Of a DNA stretch of 64,000 nucleotides, positions 11,904-23,088 are shown one piece after another (the stretch's first letter is position 1; every line of letters begins with the position of its first letter). The position numbers and the translations under genes are program-made. Source of the DNA: Stenotrophomonas sp. ESTM1D_MKCIP4_1 (GTDB lineage: Bacteria > Pseudomonadota > Gammaproteobacteria > Xanthomonadales > Xanthomonadaceae); NCBI RefSeq assembly GCF_003086895.1, contig NZ_CP026004.1:2144731-2208730 (forward strand), in the 5' to 3' direction. Under the pieces are notes generated by a model. That model had not been told where the DNA came from. It was given only the letters and a program-made list of their open reading frames with translations, and did not search any database.

Positions 11904-12296
11904 TCAGCGGGTGCGCTGGCGTGCCTTCTGCTTGAACGTGGCCGCATCGATCGGCTCGATACGGGCGACGCTGCAGGCGGCACCCTCCATGCGCAGCTCG
12001 GTGCGGCCCGCGCTGCAGACCCGGCCTTCCTGGCCGTCCGTGACGAAGGCCAGCTTGCGCGAGTACGCCGCCTTGCCGCAGTCGCTCTCGAAGTGCACCA
12101 CATAGTGGTCCTGGCCGTTTCGCAGCAAAACGTTGCGCGAGGCGTTGGCGCGCACCAGCTGCTGGTCGCTGCCCAGCTGGATGCAGTCGTCGGTTCCGGC
12201 GGCCGGTGCATCAGCGGCGTGGGCCGGCATCGCGGAAAGGGTGGCGGCAGAGAGCGCCAGCGCGGCGAACAGAGCGGGCAGGGAATGCATGTTCAT
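11904..12296 (-). CDS. Small secreted protein, DUF6491-like
   Basis: 130 residues from ATG 12296 (a second ATG two codons in is possible). A signal peptide (SLPALFAALALSAATLSAMPAHA) precedes a mature domain with paired cysteines (DDCIQLG, ESDCGKAA, GRVCSAG, GAACSV). The mature domain recalls DUF6491, a small periplasmic family of Xanthomonadales without known function. It sits alone between the clpA terminator and infA. Confidence 0.6.
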   Translation of the reverse strand: MNMHSLPALFAALALSAATLSAMPAHAADAPAAGTDDCIQLGSDQQLVRANASRNVLLRNGQDHYVVHFESDCGKAAYSRKLAFVTDGQEGRVCSAGRTELRMEGAACSVARIEPIDAATFKQKARQRTR

Positions 12297-12446
12297 GGCG
12301 GGGCAGGGGATGGCGATCCGGACTGGATCGGCTGCCACCTTGCCGCCGCGGACGCGAATGCGAATCTGCCTCAAGGCCACCTGACCGATGCCACGGTGTG
12401 TTCGGTCAGGGTGACCTCCGGCAGGGCCGGATTGCAGGCATGACAA

Positions 12447-12475
12447 AAGGCCAGCAACCAGGGCTGGCCTTGTCA
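12447..12475 (-). terminator. Rho-independent terminator of infA
   Basis: Stem AAGGCCAGC / GCTGGCCTT, followed on the minus strand by TTTTGTC, 24 bases beyond the infA stop. Confidence 0.8.
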
Positions 12476-12498
12476 GGGTGGCACGGAACGCCGACCGC

Positions 12499-12717
12499 TT
12501 ACTTCATGCGGTAGGTGATACGACCCTTCGTCAGGTCGTACGGGGTCATTTCGACCTTGACCCGGTCACCGGTGAGGATGCGGATGTAGTTCTTGCGCAT
12601 GCGGCCGGAGATGTGGGCGATGATTTCGTGCCCATTTTCCAGGCGAACGCGGAAAGTGGTGTTCGGCAGCGTCTCGCTGACGGTGCCCTCGAACTCGATG
12701 GAATCGTCTTTCGACAT
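12499..12717 (-). CDS. infA: Translation initiation factor IF-1
   Basis: 72 residues, exactly the size of bacterial IF-1, an S1-like OB-fold protein that binds the 30S A site. Conserved: [36 protein letters not shown]. Downstream of aat on the same strand, but with its own promoter and terminator, so likely expressed independently at a high level. Confidence 0.98.
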   Translation of the reverse strand: MSKDDSIEFEGTVSETLPNTTFRVRLENGHEIIAHISGRMRKNYIRILTGDRVKVEMTPYDLTKGRITYRMK

Positions 12718-12766
12718 GTAGTCCTGTGCGGTTCAGAAAACGGCCACGCTGGGCCTAAGGCGCGGT

Positions 12767-12795
12767 ATTTTACGCGCCCTTCGTCCAGCTTGCAA
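12767..12795 (-). promoter_or_regulatory. Sigma-70-like promoter of infA
   Basis: On the minus strand TTGCAA (12795-12790), 17 bases, then TAAAAT (12772-12767). It lies in the gap between the aat stop and infA and would give a leader of about 45 nt. Confidence 0.55.
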
Positions 12796-12803
12796 AGATC
12801 TGG

Positions 12804-13544
12804 TTAAACCCCCGCCAGATCACGGGCCGGCCAGCGCCCCACCGCCTGGGTCCAGGGGCCTTCGCGGCCGGGCTGGCGCACCGCCAGATCCACATGCTGC
12901 AGGAAATCCGCACGCGGCAGGTGAACCGCCCCCATCCGCAGCAGGTGCGGGTTCTCCACCTGGGCGTCGATGAGCTGCCACCCCCAGCGGTGCAGGGTGG
13001 CCGCCAACGCGGCGAGGGCGATCTTGGAGCCGCCGCTGGCATCACTGAACATGCTTTCGCCGAAGAACATCGTGCCGATGGCCACCCCGTAGATGCCGCC
13101 GACCAGGGTCTGCCGGTCCCACACCTCGAATGAGTGGGCGAAGCCGAGGTCGTGCAGGTGGCTGTACGCGTCCACCATGTCCGGGCTGATCCAGGTGCCG
13201 TCCTGTCCGGGGCGTGGCGCCGCAGCGCAGGCCCGCATCACCCGGTTGAAGGCCGTATCGGCGGTCACTTCCCACTCGCAGTGGCGCAGTTGGCGTCGGA
13301 ATCGGCTCGACAGATGCACGCCGTCGGTATGGAACACCATGCGCGGGTCGGGCGACCACCACAGGATCGGCTCACCCTCACTGAACCACGGAAAGATGCC
13401 CCCGGCGTAGGCATTGAGCAGGCGCAACGGGTGCAGGTCGCCCCCTACTGCCAGCAGGCCGTCGGGCGTGCGAAGGGCAGTATCGGCAGGCGGAAAGGGC
13501 GCGTCCGGCGCATCGGCCAGGCGCCACGGCAGCGGTCGGGTCAT
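12804..13544 (-). CDS. aat: Leucyl/phenylalanyl-tRNA-protein transferase
   Basis: 246 residues from ATG 13544. The enzyme adds Leu or Phe to proteins with N-terminal Lys/Arg, creating the N-degron that ClpS recognises. Family signatures: LLNAYAGGIFPWFSEGEPILWWSPDPRM is present in part as GGIFPWFSEG and WWSPDPR, followed by HSFEVWDRQTLVGGIYGVAI and GESMFSDASGGSK. Substrate-generating enzyme and adaptor (clpS) therefore lie within 5 kb. Confidence 0.96.
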   Translation of the reverse strand: MTRPLPWRLADAPDAPFPPADTALRTPDGLLAVGGDLHPLRLLNAYAGGIFPWFSEGEPILWWSPDPRMVFHTDGVHLSSRFRRQLRHCEWEVTADTAFNRVMRACAAAPRPGQDGTWISPDMVDAYSHLHDLGFAHSFEVWDRQTLVGGIYGVAIGTMFFGESMFSDASGGSKIALAALAATLHRWGWQLIDAQVENPHLLRMGAVHLPRADFLQHVDLAVRQPGREGPWTQAVGRWPARDLAGV

Positions 13545-13602
13545 GCAGGCATTGTAGGCGTCGCTGCCCCGCGCGTTGGTCTGGCGCCTTTGCACTTTTG
13601 CT

Positions 13603-13630
13603 GGTAGTGCCGGCCGCTGGCCGGCAGAGC
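13603..13630. repeat. SMAG-type REP palindrome
   Basis: GTAGTGCCGGCCGC followed by TGGCCGGCA, between aat and the gene upstream of it. A degenerate second palindrome (AGTCGAACAAACTCGACGCT) lies at 13637-13656, just at the stop of that gene. Confidence 0.7.
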
Positions 13631-13654
13631 CACCTCAGTCGAACAAACTCGACG

Positions 13655-14779
13655 CTAAGGGCCTGCGCGGAACGGGCTGTGCCCCTGTAGTTCCTGCTGG
13701 TACCGGCGCACATCGCGCCGCTCCTGCTGGCACCACTCCTGCAGCGCCTCGGCAAAATCCGCATCGGCCACCCAATGCCGGCTGCGCACCAGCGTCGGCA
13801 GGAATCCCCGCGCCAGCTTGTGCTCACCCTGTGCGCCCGGCTCGAAACGCCGCAGTCCCTCGCGCAGGCAGTACTCGATGCCCTGGTAATAACAGGCCTC
13901 GAAGTGCAGGCCGGGCAGGGTGGCGCCACCCCAGTAGCGGCCATACAGCGTGTCGCCCCCGCGCAGGCACAACGCGCCAGCGATCGGCTCGCCCTCATGT
14001 TCGGCCAGGAACAGCACCAGCCCCCGCCCCAGCGATACGGCCAGGTGGCGCAGGAAGGTCTCGGTGAGTGCCGGCGCATTGCCGTACTCGAGGAAGGTCT
14101 GCAGATAGAAGCGGTACATCGCCTGCAGGTCGGCGCGGCTGGCCTCGTCGCCATGCACCATCCGGAACGTGATTCCCTGCCGGGTCACCTTCGCCCGCTC
14201 CTGGCGGATGTTCTTGCGGTGCTTGTGGTCCATCGCGCCAAGGAACTGATCGAACGTGGTCCAGTCGCCCGGGTTCTGCCATTGGAACTGCACGTCTTCG
14301 CGCAGCAGCCAATCGTCACTGAAGGCGTCGTCGTCGCTGGCGGTGTGGAAATTGATGTGTGCCGAAGACACCTCCAGCCCGTGCATCTGCTCGCCAAGCG
14401 CCGACAGCAGCGCAGCCCGGTCCACGCCCTCGCGGGCCAGCAGGCGGGGTCCCGTCACAGGCGAGTACGGCACCGCGCCCAGCCACTTCGGGTAGTAGTC
14501 GCGACCGTGCCGCGCATAGGCGTTCGCCCAGGCATGATCGAACACGAACTCACCGTGGGAGTTGGTTTTCAGGTAGCCAGGGATGGCGCCGACCAGGGTG
14601 TCGTCATCCCACAGGGTGAGGTGCCGGGGCTGCCAGCCCCAGTCCTCGCGCAGGCATCCGTGGGCCTCCAGCCCGGACAGGAAGGCGTGGCTGACGAAGG
14701 GGTTATGGCCGTCGTGCAGGGCATCCCAGTCGGTGTCGGGAATGGCCTGCAGGTAGTCGAGGAAGCGGGCGGAGAGCAT
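13655..14779 (-). CDS. GNAT/FemAB-like N-acyltransferase family protein (COG3146 type)
   Basis: 374 residues from ATG 14779. Belongs by overall pattern to the uncharacterised peptidogalycan/FemAB-related family: NPFVSHAFLSGLE near the N-terminus, PYSPVTGPRLLA, KHRKNIRQERAKV, and a C-terminal half with TLYGRYWGG and HFEACYYQGIEYCLR. Such proteins carry two GNAT-like folds; substrate is unknown. It lies upstream of aat on the same strand (110 bp), which hints at, but does not prove, a role in aminoacyl-tRNA-dependent transfer. Confidence 0.75.
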   Translation of the reverse strand: MLSARFLDYLQAIPDTDWDALHDGHNPFVSHAFLSGLEAHGCLREDWGWQPRHLTLWDDDTLVGAIPGYLKTNSHGEFVFDHAWANAYARHGRDYYPKWLGAVPYSPVTGPRLLAREGVDRAALLSALGEQMHGLEVSSAHINFHTASDDDAFSDDWLLREDVQFQWQNPGDWTTFDQFLGAMDHKHRKNIRQERAKVTRQGITFRMVHGDEASRADLQAMYRFYLQTFLEYGNAPALTETFLRHLAVSLGRGLVLFLAEHEGEPIAGALCLRGGDTLYGRYWGGATLPGLHFEACYYQGIEYCLREGLRRFEPGAQGEHKLARGFLPTLVRSRHWVADADFAEALQEWCQQERRDVRRYQQELQGHSPFRAGP

Positions 14780-14948
14780 GGGGAGAGGATAGGGCAGGTG
14801 GGGTTCGATTTGCCGGGTGTCGTGAATGCCTTGAGGATTCTTGCAATTTCATGGATGCGTGAAGTTCGTCCCGTTGATCATCCCGGTTGGAAGTCACGTT
14901 GATGAAGCAGCGCATCGGCTGCAAAGAGTCGAACCGGAGGACTAACAC

Positions 14949-16516
14949 ATGACACTGACCCGACTGCTTCGCTGCGCGCCGGGCACTTGCTTTGCAATCG
15001 CATCGCTTTTCGCTCCCCTGCCATCATTGGCGGTTGCTGGCTCGGCTGCGGCCAACGTTCAGCACAGCGATGCACAGCTTGATGCGATCCTGACCGTCAG
15101 GGCGCAGGAGATTCTGGACCGGATGAAGCGCCTTCAGGGCCAGTCGAAGGACATCCGCGTGCAGGTGGTTTTCGACTTCGGGGCGGGCGCGCTTCGAGTT
15201 TACTTTGGCCCTGGAATACTGCCGGATGACTACGGCGCCAGCTTTGCAGATCAGCATGACGACTTTCGTCACAGCTTGACGCACATTGCGCAGAAGGCTG
15301 CGCCAGTAAAGGAAATCATATTCCGCTACGACGGTCGAGAGATCGAAGCGTACTTTCCGGAGGTCAGGAAGGAGGCGGAGGATGCTCAGAGGGCACGCGA
15401 AAGGAGGTCTCAGGGCGGCCATGCCTTTGTATCGGCGTCCCAGGGGTACTACTACCATCATGGCTGGAAGAAGTGGGTGTTGCAGCGCGATCCGTATCAC
15501 GGGGTTCAAGAGGACTTCATTGCGCTGGAGTATGCCGATGAGCTTCAAGTGTGGCTTGCTCGGCGCGGGCCAAGCGTGGTGACGACGCGGCCACGATCGC
15601 TTCTCATCGAAATTCCGCATCCAGAAGCCATGCAGCCTTGGTAGCAGATGGCTGCGAGATATGCACTGAAGGAGAGGTTTCCGGAGAATCCGAAGATATG
15701 GAACTTAAAGGGTGATCGAATCTATCCCACCAGAGACTACGATGAGGACATCAACAGCCGTCCGCTCATGGCAAATCATGTAGGCGCAGGCGTGGCATTG
15801 CACCTTCATACGAATGGCGCTGACGATGCTTCTGCCTCAGGAACACGTGCTGTCGTTCAGCCCGGTCGACCGGACGATCTTGTGCTGGGGCGTAGCATCC
15901 TTTGTTACATGAAGGAGCTGATACAGAGCGCCGAGGGGTATGGCGAATTCCCTGTGGGTGGAGAGCCGTTCCAGGTGGACAAAGGGGAGAATCGTTTGTC
16001 GGAAATGCCATCCGTGATTGTGGAGATGGGCTTCCATACAAATCCCGTAGATGCCGCAGCCCTCCAGGATCCCCTCTTCCGTACTGCCTCGATGAAAGGC
16101 GTCGAGAAGGGTTATCGGCTCTTCCGCGAGGGCAAGGGCTGCCTACCGCTAAAGGCGGCGCCCATCGGCAGCATCAATCTCTCCCAGGGGGACTCGCAAC
16201 AGGTGGACGTTGCATTCGAGGGCTATCCTCAGTATCCGATCCAGCTGATCACCACCAATGTCGGTTGCCCGCCGGGCTGGACCTGCACGGATGGGCGGGT
16301 ACGCATCGAGACCCCGGATGCGAAGCCGAGCCAGATCACGCTGCGTTGCGAGAACGCTGGAAGCGCGCCGATCCTCTGGGACACCCAGGTGGTCGACGAT
16401 GATGGCGTGAAGTCTCCGCCGGTGCGGCACTGGGTGCAGTGCATCCGCAGGCCCGGAGGTGCGGTCGCACGTCCTGGTGCCCCTGTCGGGGTCGAGGCGG
16501 CGACGGCAGGTTTAGA
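14949..16516 (+). pseudogene. N-acetylmuramoyl-L-alanine amidase (Amidase_3 type), broken by an in-frame TAG
   Basis: A GGAGG (14936-14940) precedes ATG 14949 and a signal peptide. Reading frame 1 stops at TAG 15642-15644, and the same frame continues at once with QMAARYALKERFPENPK, RPLMANHVGAGVALHLHTNG and MPSVIVEMGFHTNP, the second half of the enzyme. The context QPW-stop-QMAARY suggests a TGG-to-TAG change. A second defect: SASQGYYYH (Q165) stands where relatives have a zinc-binding His in a GHG motif; E188 (VQED), H287 (HLHT) and the E of IVEMGFH remain. The frame then runs past a terminator-like hairpin, while a TAG in another frame (16513) lies just before it, suggesting a third lesion near the C-terminus. 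Confidence 0.82.
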
Positions 16517-16547
16517 GAACGGGCGCTTTCGCGCCCGTTCTTCTTTC
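16517..16547. terminator. Terminator hairpin between the amidase remnant and trxB
   Basis: Stem GAACGGGCGC / GCGCCCGTTC with a TTTC loop, then TTCTTTC. It serves both convergent units. A SMAG copy (TCGAGCATGGCTCGACGCTA) follows at 16549-16568. Confidence 0.75.
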
Positions 16548-16588
16548 GTCGAGCATGGCTCGACGCTACAGGAATGGCGGTTGAAGCC

Positions 16589-17653
<1,065 letters not shown>

Positions 17654-17793
17654 TCAAGCCGATGAACAGAACGCCGTCACCCACGGGTGGTTTTGGCGCC
17701 TGTCGGCACCCTGGATGCCACCGGTGACTGAAAACTGACGCCGTGTCGTTTATTATCAAACACTAACAGCGCATTCCAAAGGTATGGTCTAAG

Positions 17794-20154
17794 GTGGCGA
17801 AGCAGGTGCCCGAACGCTCCAAGTCCGACGACAAAAAGGCGTCGCGTCGCTCGGCGGCAGCGGCTCCAACCGACAATCCCCGCCGTCAGCGCCTCTGGCG
17901 CGACCTGGGGCTGATCGCCATCGCGCCGGCGCTGCTGTATCTGGCCGCCAGCCTGTTCACCTATTCAGCCAGTGATCCGGGCTGGTCGCACACCGGCAGC
18001 GTGGTCGCGCCCGTGCACAACATGGGTGGCCGCGCCGGTGCGTGGATCGCCGACGTGCTGCTGCAGCTGTTCGGCTACATCGCCTTCCTGCTGCCGGTCG
18101 TGCTCGGCGCGCTGGCCTGGATCGCCATGTTCGGCCTGAAGCGCGAGAGCAAGGGCGAGAACGATCTCGATCCCGCCCTGCGCCTGGTCGGCCTGGTCGG
18201 CTTCCTGATCGCCGGCACCGGCTTCCTGCACGTGCGCCTGTTCAGTGGCGACGTGTCCAGCGCGGGCGGCATCCTCGGCAAACTGGTCGGCAACTCGCTC
18301 ACCGTCGGCTTCGGTGCGCTGGGTGCGAACCTGTTCGTGCTGGTGCTGCTGCTGGCCTCGATCACCCTGGCCACTGGCCTGTCGTGGTTTGCGGTGATGG
18401 AAAAGATCGGCCGTGGCGTGATGTCGCTGGCGCCGCTGCTGGAACGCAAGAAGGAACAGGCCACCGAATGGCAGCAGACCCGCGCCATGCGCGAGGAGCG
18501 CCAGGAAGTGCGCAAGGCCGATGCCGAAGTGCGCGCCAAGCGCGAGCCGGTGAAGATCGAGCCGCGCCCGGAGCCGGTGATCGAGAAGAGCGATCGGGCC
18601 AAGCGCGACACGCAGATCCCGATGTTCCGTGGCGTCAATGGCGATGGCTCGGATCTGCCGCCGCTGGCCCTGCTGGATGATCCGAAGCCGCAGCCGGTGG
18701 GTTACGACAAGGACACCCTGGACGCGCTGTCGCGGCAGATCGAGTTCAAGCTCAAGGACTTCCGCATTGACGCGCAGGTGGTCGGCGCCAATCCCGGCCC
18801 GGTCATCACCCGATTCGAGATCGAGCCGGCACCGGGCATCAAGGTCAGCCAGATCAGCTCGCTGGACAAGGACATTGCCCGCGGCCTGTCGGTGAAGTCC
18901 GTGCGCGTGGTCGACGTCATTCCGGGCAAGTCGGTGATCGGCCTGGAAATCCCCAACGTCACCCGCGAAATGATCTACCTCTCCGAGCTGCTGCGCTCGA
19001 AGGAGTACGACAAGTCGGCCAGCGTGCTGACCCTGGCGCTGGGCAAGGACATCGCCGGCCGCTCCACCGTGGCCGATCTGGCGCGCATGCCGCACCTGCT
19101 GGTGGCCGGTACCACCGGTTCGGGCAAGTCGGTGGCGGTCAACGCCATGGTGCTCAGCCTGCTGTTCAAGGCCTCGCCGAAAGACCTGCGCATGCTGATG
19201 ATCGACCCGAAGATGCTCGAACTGAGCGTGTACCAGGGCATTCCGCATCTGCTGGCGCCGGTCGTCACCGACATGAAGGAGGCCGCCAACGGCCTGCGCT
19301 GGTGCGTGGCCGAGATGGAGCGCCGCTACAAGCTGATGAGCGCGGTGGGCGTGCGCAACCTGGCCGGCTTCAACAAGAAGGTGAAGGATGCGCAGGACGC
19401 CGGCCAGCCGCTGATGGACCCGCTGTTCAAGCCGAACCCGGAGCTGGGTGAGGCGCCGCGCCCGCTGGAGACGCTGCCGTTCATCGTCATCTTCATCGAC
19501 GAATTCGCCGACATGATGATGATCGTCGGCAAGAAGGTCGAAGAGCTGATCGCCCGCCTGGCACAGAAGGCACGTGCGGCTGGCATCCACCTGATCCTGG
19601 CCACCCAGCGCCCTTCGGTGGATGTCATCACCGGCCTGATCAAGGCCAACATCCCCACCCGCATTGCCTTCCAGGTCAGCTCGAAGATCGACTCGCGCAC
19701 CATCCTCGACCAGTCCGGTGCCGAAACCCTGCTGGGCCACGGCGACATGCTGTACCTGCCGCCCGGCACCGCCATGCCCGAGCGTGTGCACGGCGCCTTC
19801 GTTTCCGACGATGAGGTGCATCGCGTGGTCGAGCACCTCAAGGCGATGGGGCCGGCCGACTACATCGATGGCGTGCTGGACGAAGTGCAGACGATGGGTG
19901 ACGGCGTGGTGGTCGGCGCCACCGGCCTGCCGGAAACCAGCGCGGCGGGCGACGAGTCAGACCCGCTGTACGACGAGGCGCTGCGCGTGGTGACCGAGAC
20001 CCGCCGCGCGTCCATTTCAGGCGTGCAGCGCCGCCTGAAGATCGGTTACAACCGTGCAGCACGACTGATCGAGGCCATGGAAGCGGCCGGCGTGGTCAGT
20101 GCCCCGGAACACAACGGCGACCGCACGGTGCTGGCACCGCCGCCACCGAAGTAA
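17794..20154 (+). CDS. ftsK: DNA translocase FtsK
   Basis: 786 residues from GTG 17794; an ATG ten bases upstream hits a stop at once. Four membrane segments in the first 190 residues anchor it at the septum. A short charged linker follows (a compact FtsK). The motor has GTTGSGKS at 439-446 and [14 protein letters not shown]. The C-terminal winged-helix gamma domain ([37 protein letters not shown]) reads KOPS and activates XerCD at dif. Both the dif site (38963) and polarised KOPS are in this same window. Confidence 0.97.
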   Translation: MAKQVPERSKSDDKKASRRSAAAAPTDNPRRQRLWRDLGLIAIAPALLYLAASLFTYSASDPGWSHTGSVVAPVHNMGGRAGAWIADVLLQLFGYIAFLLPVVLGALAWIAMFGLKRESKGENDLDPALRLVGLVGFLIAGTGFLHVRLFSGDVSSAGGILGKLVGNSLTVGFGALGANLFVLVLLLASITLATGLSWFAVMEKIGRGVMSLAPLLERKKEQATEWQQTRAMREERQEVRKADAEVRAKREPVKIEPRPEPVIEKSDRAKRDTQIPMFRGVNGDGSDLPPLALLDDPKPQPVGYDKDTLDALSRQIEFKLKDFRIDAQVVGANPGPVITRFEIEPAPGIKVSQISSLDKDIARGLSVKSVRVVDVIPGKSVIGLEIPNVTREMIYLSELLRSKEYDKSASVLTLALGKDIAGRSTVADLARMPHLLVAGTTGSGKSVAVNAMVLSLLFKASPKDLRMLMIDPKMLELSVYQGIPHLLAPVVTDMKEAANGLRWCVAEMERRYKLMSAVGVRNLAGFNKKVKDAQDAGQPLMDPLFKPNPELGEAPRPLETLPFIVIFIDEFADMMMIVGKKVEELIARLAQKARAAGIHLILATQRPSVDVITGLIKANIPTRIAFQVSSKIDSRTILDQSGAETLLGHGDMLYLPPGTAMPERVHGAFVSDDEVHRVVEHLKAMGPADYIDGVLDEVQTMGDGVVVGATGLPETSAAGDESDPLYDEALRVVTETRRASISGVQRRLKIGYNRAARLIEAMEAAGVVSAPEHNGDRTVLAPPPPK

Positions 20155-20190
20155 GCCCCGCCACGCCAACGACGTCCAAGGATCCGACGC

Positions 20191-22128
20191 ATGTTCCGAA
20201 CCGCCTCCTGCGTGCTGGCGCTGGCCTGCGCACTTGCCGCCAGCCCGGCGGTTGCCGGCGCGCCGGCCTCGGCGCCCACCCCGGCGCCGCCGTCGGTCGG
20301 CAGCGATGCCGAGGCCAGCAACAATTTCAGTTTCGTGCGCTACCGCGCGGACTACGTGGTGCGTCCCGACGCCGGCAACGTACAGACCGAAACCTACGAA
20401 ATCCTGCTCAAGACCAAGGCCGCAGTGGAGCAGTTCAGCCAGGTGCGGTTGAGCTACAGCGAGAAGATGGAAACCCTGGACGTGGTCAGCGCCTATACGC
20501 TGACTGCCGACGGCCAGCGCCGGGACGTGCCGGCCGACCGCATCTATACGCAGGAAAGCTATTCCAGCGCGGCGGCCGCCATGTACGCCGACCGCAAGGT
20601 GCGGGTGATCGTGTTCCCGAACCTGGCGCCGGGCACGCGCCTGGTCTACCGGGTGCGCCGGACCCAGCAGACCCCGTATTTCCCTGGCTACTTCGGCCTG
20701 TGGGAAACCTTCAATGTGTTCACCCAGTACGACGACGCCGAAGTGACCCTCAGCGCGCCGGCCAGCCTGCCCATGTACGTGGACAGCCGTGGCGTGCAGG
20801 GCAGCGACACCCCGACGGCGAAGAACGGCCAGGCGCAGTGGCGCTGGCGCTACCAGCGCCGCGACCCCATGCAGGCGCAGAACTGGGCGGCGGCGGTCTG
20901 GGAGTTCGGGCCGAACATCATGGCCAGCACGTATCGTGACTGGGCCCAGGTCGGGCGCGCCTACCAGGTCAAGGCCGGCGAGGCCGCCACGGTCACCCCG
21001 CAGATCCAGGCGCTGGCCGATGAAGTGACCGCCGGCCTCGATGACCGCAGGGCCCAGGCCGACGCGCTGTACCGCTGGGTGGCGCAGAACATCCGCTACG
21101 TGGCCGTGTACCTGGGCAACGGCGGGCTGGAGCCGAACAGCGCGCAGAGCATCCTCGACAACCACTATGGCGACTGCAAGGACCATGTCGCGATCCTGGA
21201 GGCGCTGCTGGCGGCCAAGGGCATCGCCAGTTCTCCCGTGCTGATCGGCGCAGGCGGTGGCCCGACGCTGCCGAAGATTCCGGTGCTGGGCCGGTTCAAC
21301 CATGCCATCACCTACGTGCCCGAGTTCGATCTGTACCTGGATTCGACCAGTGCCTGGGCACGCTTTGGCCAGCTGCCCGATGGTGACCTTGGCGCCCCCG
21401 CGCTGCGTACCCGCGATGCCTCGCTGGCGCGCACGCCGGACAACGACCCGCAGCGCAACGCCACGGTGATGGACGTGCGCTTCACCTTCGATGCGCAGGG
21501 CAACCTGCAGGGTGAGACGGTGCCGCAGCTGAGTGACAACGCCGAGATCGGGATGCGCGCGCAGTTCGCCCAGCTCAACGCGCAGAACCGCGCCCGCGCC
21601 GAAGAATCCATCATGGCCGCCTCCGGTTTCGACGGGCGTGGCCAGTTGCAGCTGCAGGGCGTGCCGGTCGACCTGACCCACGCATTCGGCTACCGCATGG
21701 CCTTCGAGGCCGAGGATTACGTGGATTTCAGCGTGGCCGGCGGCATGGCCGTGCCCGACCCGCCAGGCGGCGAATCGGTGCGCGGGCTGTACGCCACGGC
21801 GTCGGCCCCGGCCAATGAGACGCCGTTCTACTGCAATGCGAGCCTGCGCGAAGAGACCTACCGCCTGCAGTTTCCGGCCAGCGTGCCGATCATCGCCATC
21901 CCGCGCAGCCAGCAGTTCCGCAACGCCGCCGGTGAGTACCGGGTGGACTGGGCGCGCGACGGGCAGCAGGTGATCGTCCGCCATCGCCTGCGGCAGAGCG
22001 CCGTGCGCGGCGCCAACGCGCTGTGCCAGCCTCAGGATTACCCGGCGTTCCGCGCGTTGTACCGCGAGGTCCGGCGCGGCTTCCGTGGACAGGTGCTGTA
22101 CGGCAGATTGCCGGGCGCGGGCGGCTGA
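20191..22128 (+). CDS. Exported DUF3857 / transglutaminase-like protein
   Basis: 645 residues. A signal peptide (about 1-23, ending SPAVAG) precedes a DUF3857 beta-rich domain (about 60-260) and a transglutaminase-like core with a full triad: C329 in YGDCKDHVA, H371 in RFNHAITYV and D384 in YLDSTSAW. This pattern suggests a periplasmic cysteine peptidase or amidotransferase; the substrate is unknown. Start ATG 20191 is 36 bp after ftsK, so it may be cotranscribed with ftsK, and lolA follows. Confidence 0.85.
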   Translation: MFRTASCVLALACALAASPAVAGAPASAPTPAPPSVGSDAEASNNFSFVRYRADYVVRPDAGNVQTETYEILLKTKAAVEQFSQVRLSYSEKMETLDVVSAYTLTADGQRRDVPADRIYTQESYSSAAAAMYADRKVRVIVFPNLAPGTRLVYRVRRTQQTPYFPGYFGLWETFNVFTQYDDAEVTLSAPASLPMYVDSRGVQGSDTPTAKNGQAQWRWRYQRRDPMQAQNWAAAVWEFGPNIMASTYRDWAQVGRAYQVKAGEAATVTPQIQALADEVTAGLDDRRAQADALYRWVAQNIRYVAVYLGNGGLEPNSAQSILDNHYGDCKDHVAILEALLAAKGIASSPVLIGAGGGPTLPKIPVLGRFNHAITYVPEFDLYLDSTSAWARFGQLPDGDLGAPALRTRDASLARTPDNDPQRNATVMDVRFTFDAQGNLQGETVPQLSDNAEIGMRAQFAQLNAQNRARAEESIMAASGFDGRGQLQLQGVPVDLTHAFGYRMAFEAEDYVDFSVAGGMAVPDPPGGESVRGLYATASAPANETPFYCNASLREETYRLQFPASVPIIAIPRSQQFRNAAGEYRVDWARDGQQVIVRHRLRQSAVRGANALCQPQDYPAFRALYREVRRGFRGQVLYGRLPGAGG

Positions 22129-22239
22129 ATCGCCGTTGCATGCGCGGGGCGGCATAATGTCGCCCTGATCGCCCATTCATCTTTCGCCGGGCACACTGGC
22201 CTCCAACTTTCCTGGCGCGTGCGCCCACAGGATCCCTGC

Positions 22240-22878
22240 ATGAACATCCCCATCCGACGTTTCCTTGCCACCACCACCCTGGCCGTCGCCTGCGCGGCCG
22301 CCGGCAGCGCCTGGGCGGGCGCCCGCGATGATCTGAAAGCCTTTACCAGCGGCTTGAAGGGCCTCGATGGCCAGTTCAGCCAGCAGGTGTTCGACAGCCG
22401 CGGCAAGGTAAAGGAATCGACCAGTGGCCGCGTTGCCCTGTCCGCCCCGCGCCTGTTCCGCTGGGAATACGTCCGCCCGCACGAGCAGCTGATCGTGGCC
22501 GATGGCAAGAAGGTCTGGATGTACGAGCCGGACCTGGAACAGGCCACCGTGCGCGAGCAGGGCAAGGAAGAGCAGAACAGCCCGCTCACCGCGCTGATCA
22601 ACCCTGCGCTGCTGGAGCAGCAGTACGACCTGAGCGAAGAAGCCGCGAAGCGTGACGGCCTGCAGTGGCTCTCGCTGTCGCCCAAGCGCGATACCGAAGC
22701 CAGCTTCCAGTACGCCGCACTGGGCTTCAACGCGCAGGGCCTGGCCAAGATGGAAATCACCGACGCGGTCGGCCAGCGCACCGTGATCACCTTCAGTGGC
22801 TGGAAGCGCAATCCGGGCTTCGCTGCAGGCACCTTCAGCTTCACCCCGCCGAAGGGCACCGACGTCATCGGCAATTGA
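22240..22878 (+). CDS. lolA: Outer-membrane lipoprotein carrier protein LolA
   Basis: 212 residues from ATG 22240 with a signal peptide ending AGSAWA. LolA shuttles lipoproteins across the periplasm from LolCDE to LolB. Family segments: LDGQFSQQVFDSRGKV, SGRVALSAPRLFRWEY, ADGKKVWMYEPDLEQATV and the C-terminal FSFTPPKGTDVIGN. Placed between ftsK and rarA, as in E. coli. Confidence 0.96.
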   Translation: MNIPIRRFLATTTLAVACAAAGSAWAGARDDLKAFTSGLKGLDGQFSQQVFDSRGKVKESTSGRVALSAPRLFRWEYVRPHEQLIVADGKKVWMYEPDLEQATVREQGKEEQNSPLTALINPALLEQQYDLSEEAAKRDGLQWLSLSPKRDTEASFQYAALGFNAQGLAKMEITDAVGQRTVITFSGWKRNPGFAAGTFSFTPPKGTDVIGN

Positions 22879-22909
22879 TCGCAGCCGCCGGGCGTGGCCC
22901 GGCGCTACC

Positions 22910-23040
22910 TGCTCGGGTGGGTGCCAACCGTCCACCCCGGTGGGTGCCAACCGTTGGTTGGCACGCTTCTGCTCTGCTTCGGTAGGTGTCAACCTTGGTT
23001 GACACGATGTTGATCTACCGGTCAGCGGCCGGCACTACCG
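22910..23040. repeat. SMAG-type REP cluster between lolA and rarA
   Basis: Several copies: GGTGGGTGCCAACCG at 22917, the full palindrome GGTGCCAACCGTTGGTTGGC at 22943-22963, GTAGGTGTCAACC / GGTTGACAC at 22982-23004 and GCGGCCGGCACTACC near 23025. Confidence 0.8.
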
Positions 23041-23073
23041 ATCCGGGGCCGGCACCGGCCATGGGCCTCGCGG

Positions 23074-23088
23074 TACAATGGCCGGGTG
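23074..23088 (+). promoter_or_regulatory. -10-like box directly before the rarA start
   Basis: TACAAT at 23074-23079, with the GTG start at 23086, again spaced for a leaderless transcript. No convincing -35 box and no Shine-Dalgarno motif are seen. Confidence 0.4.

Noticed and set aside
14797..14815. tRNA-like GGTTCGATTTGCC
   Set aside because: No cloverleaf partner arms or anticodon stem around it.
17965..22176. Long open frames antisense to ftsK and to the transglutaminase-like gene
   Set aside because: Their composition (Gln/His/Arg/Ala-rich) is that of a reversed GC-rich gene and no motif is found.
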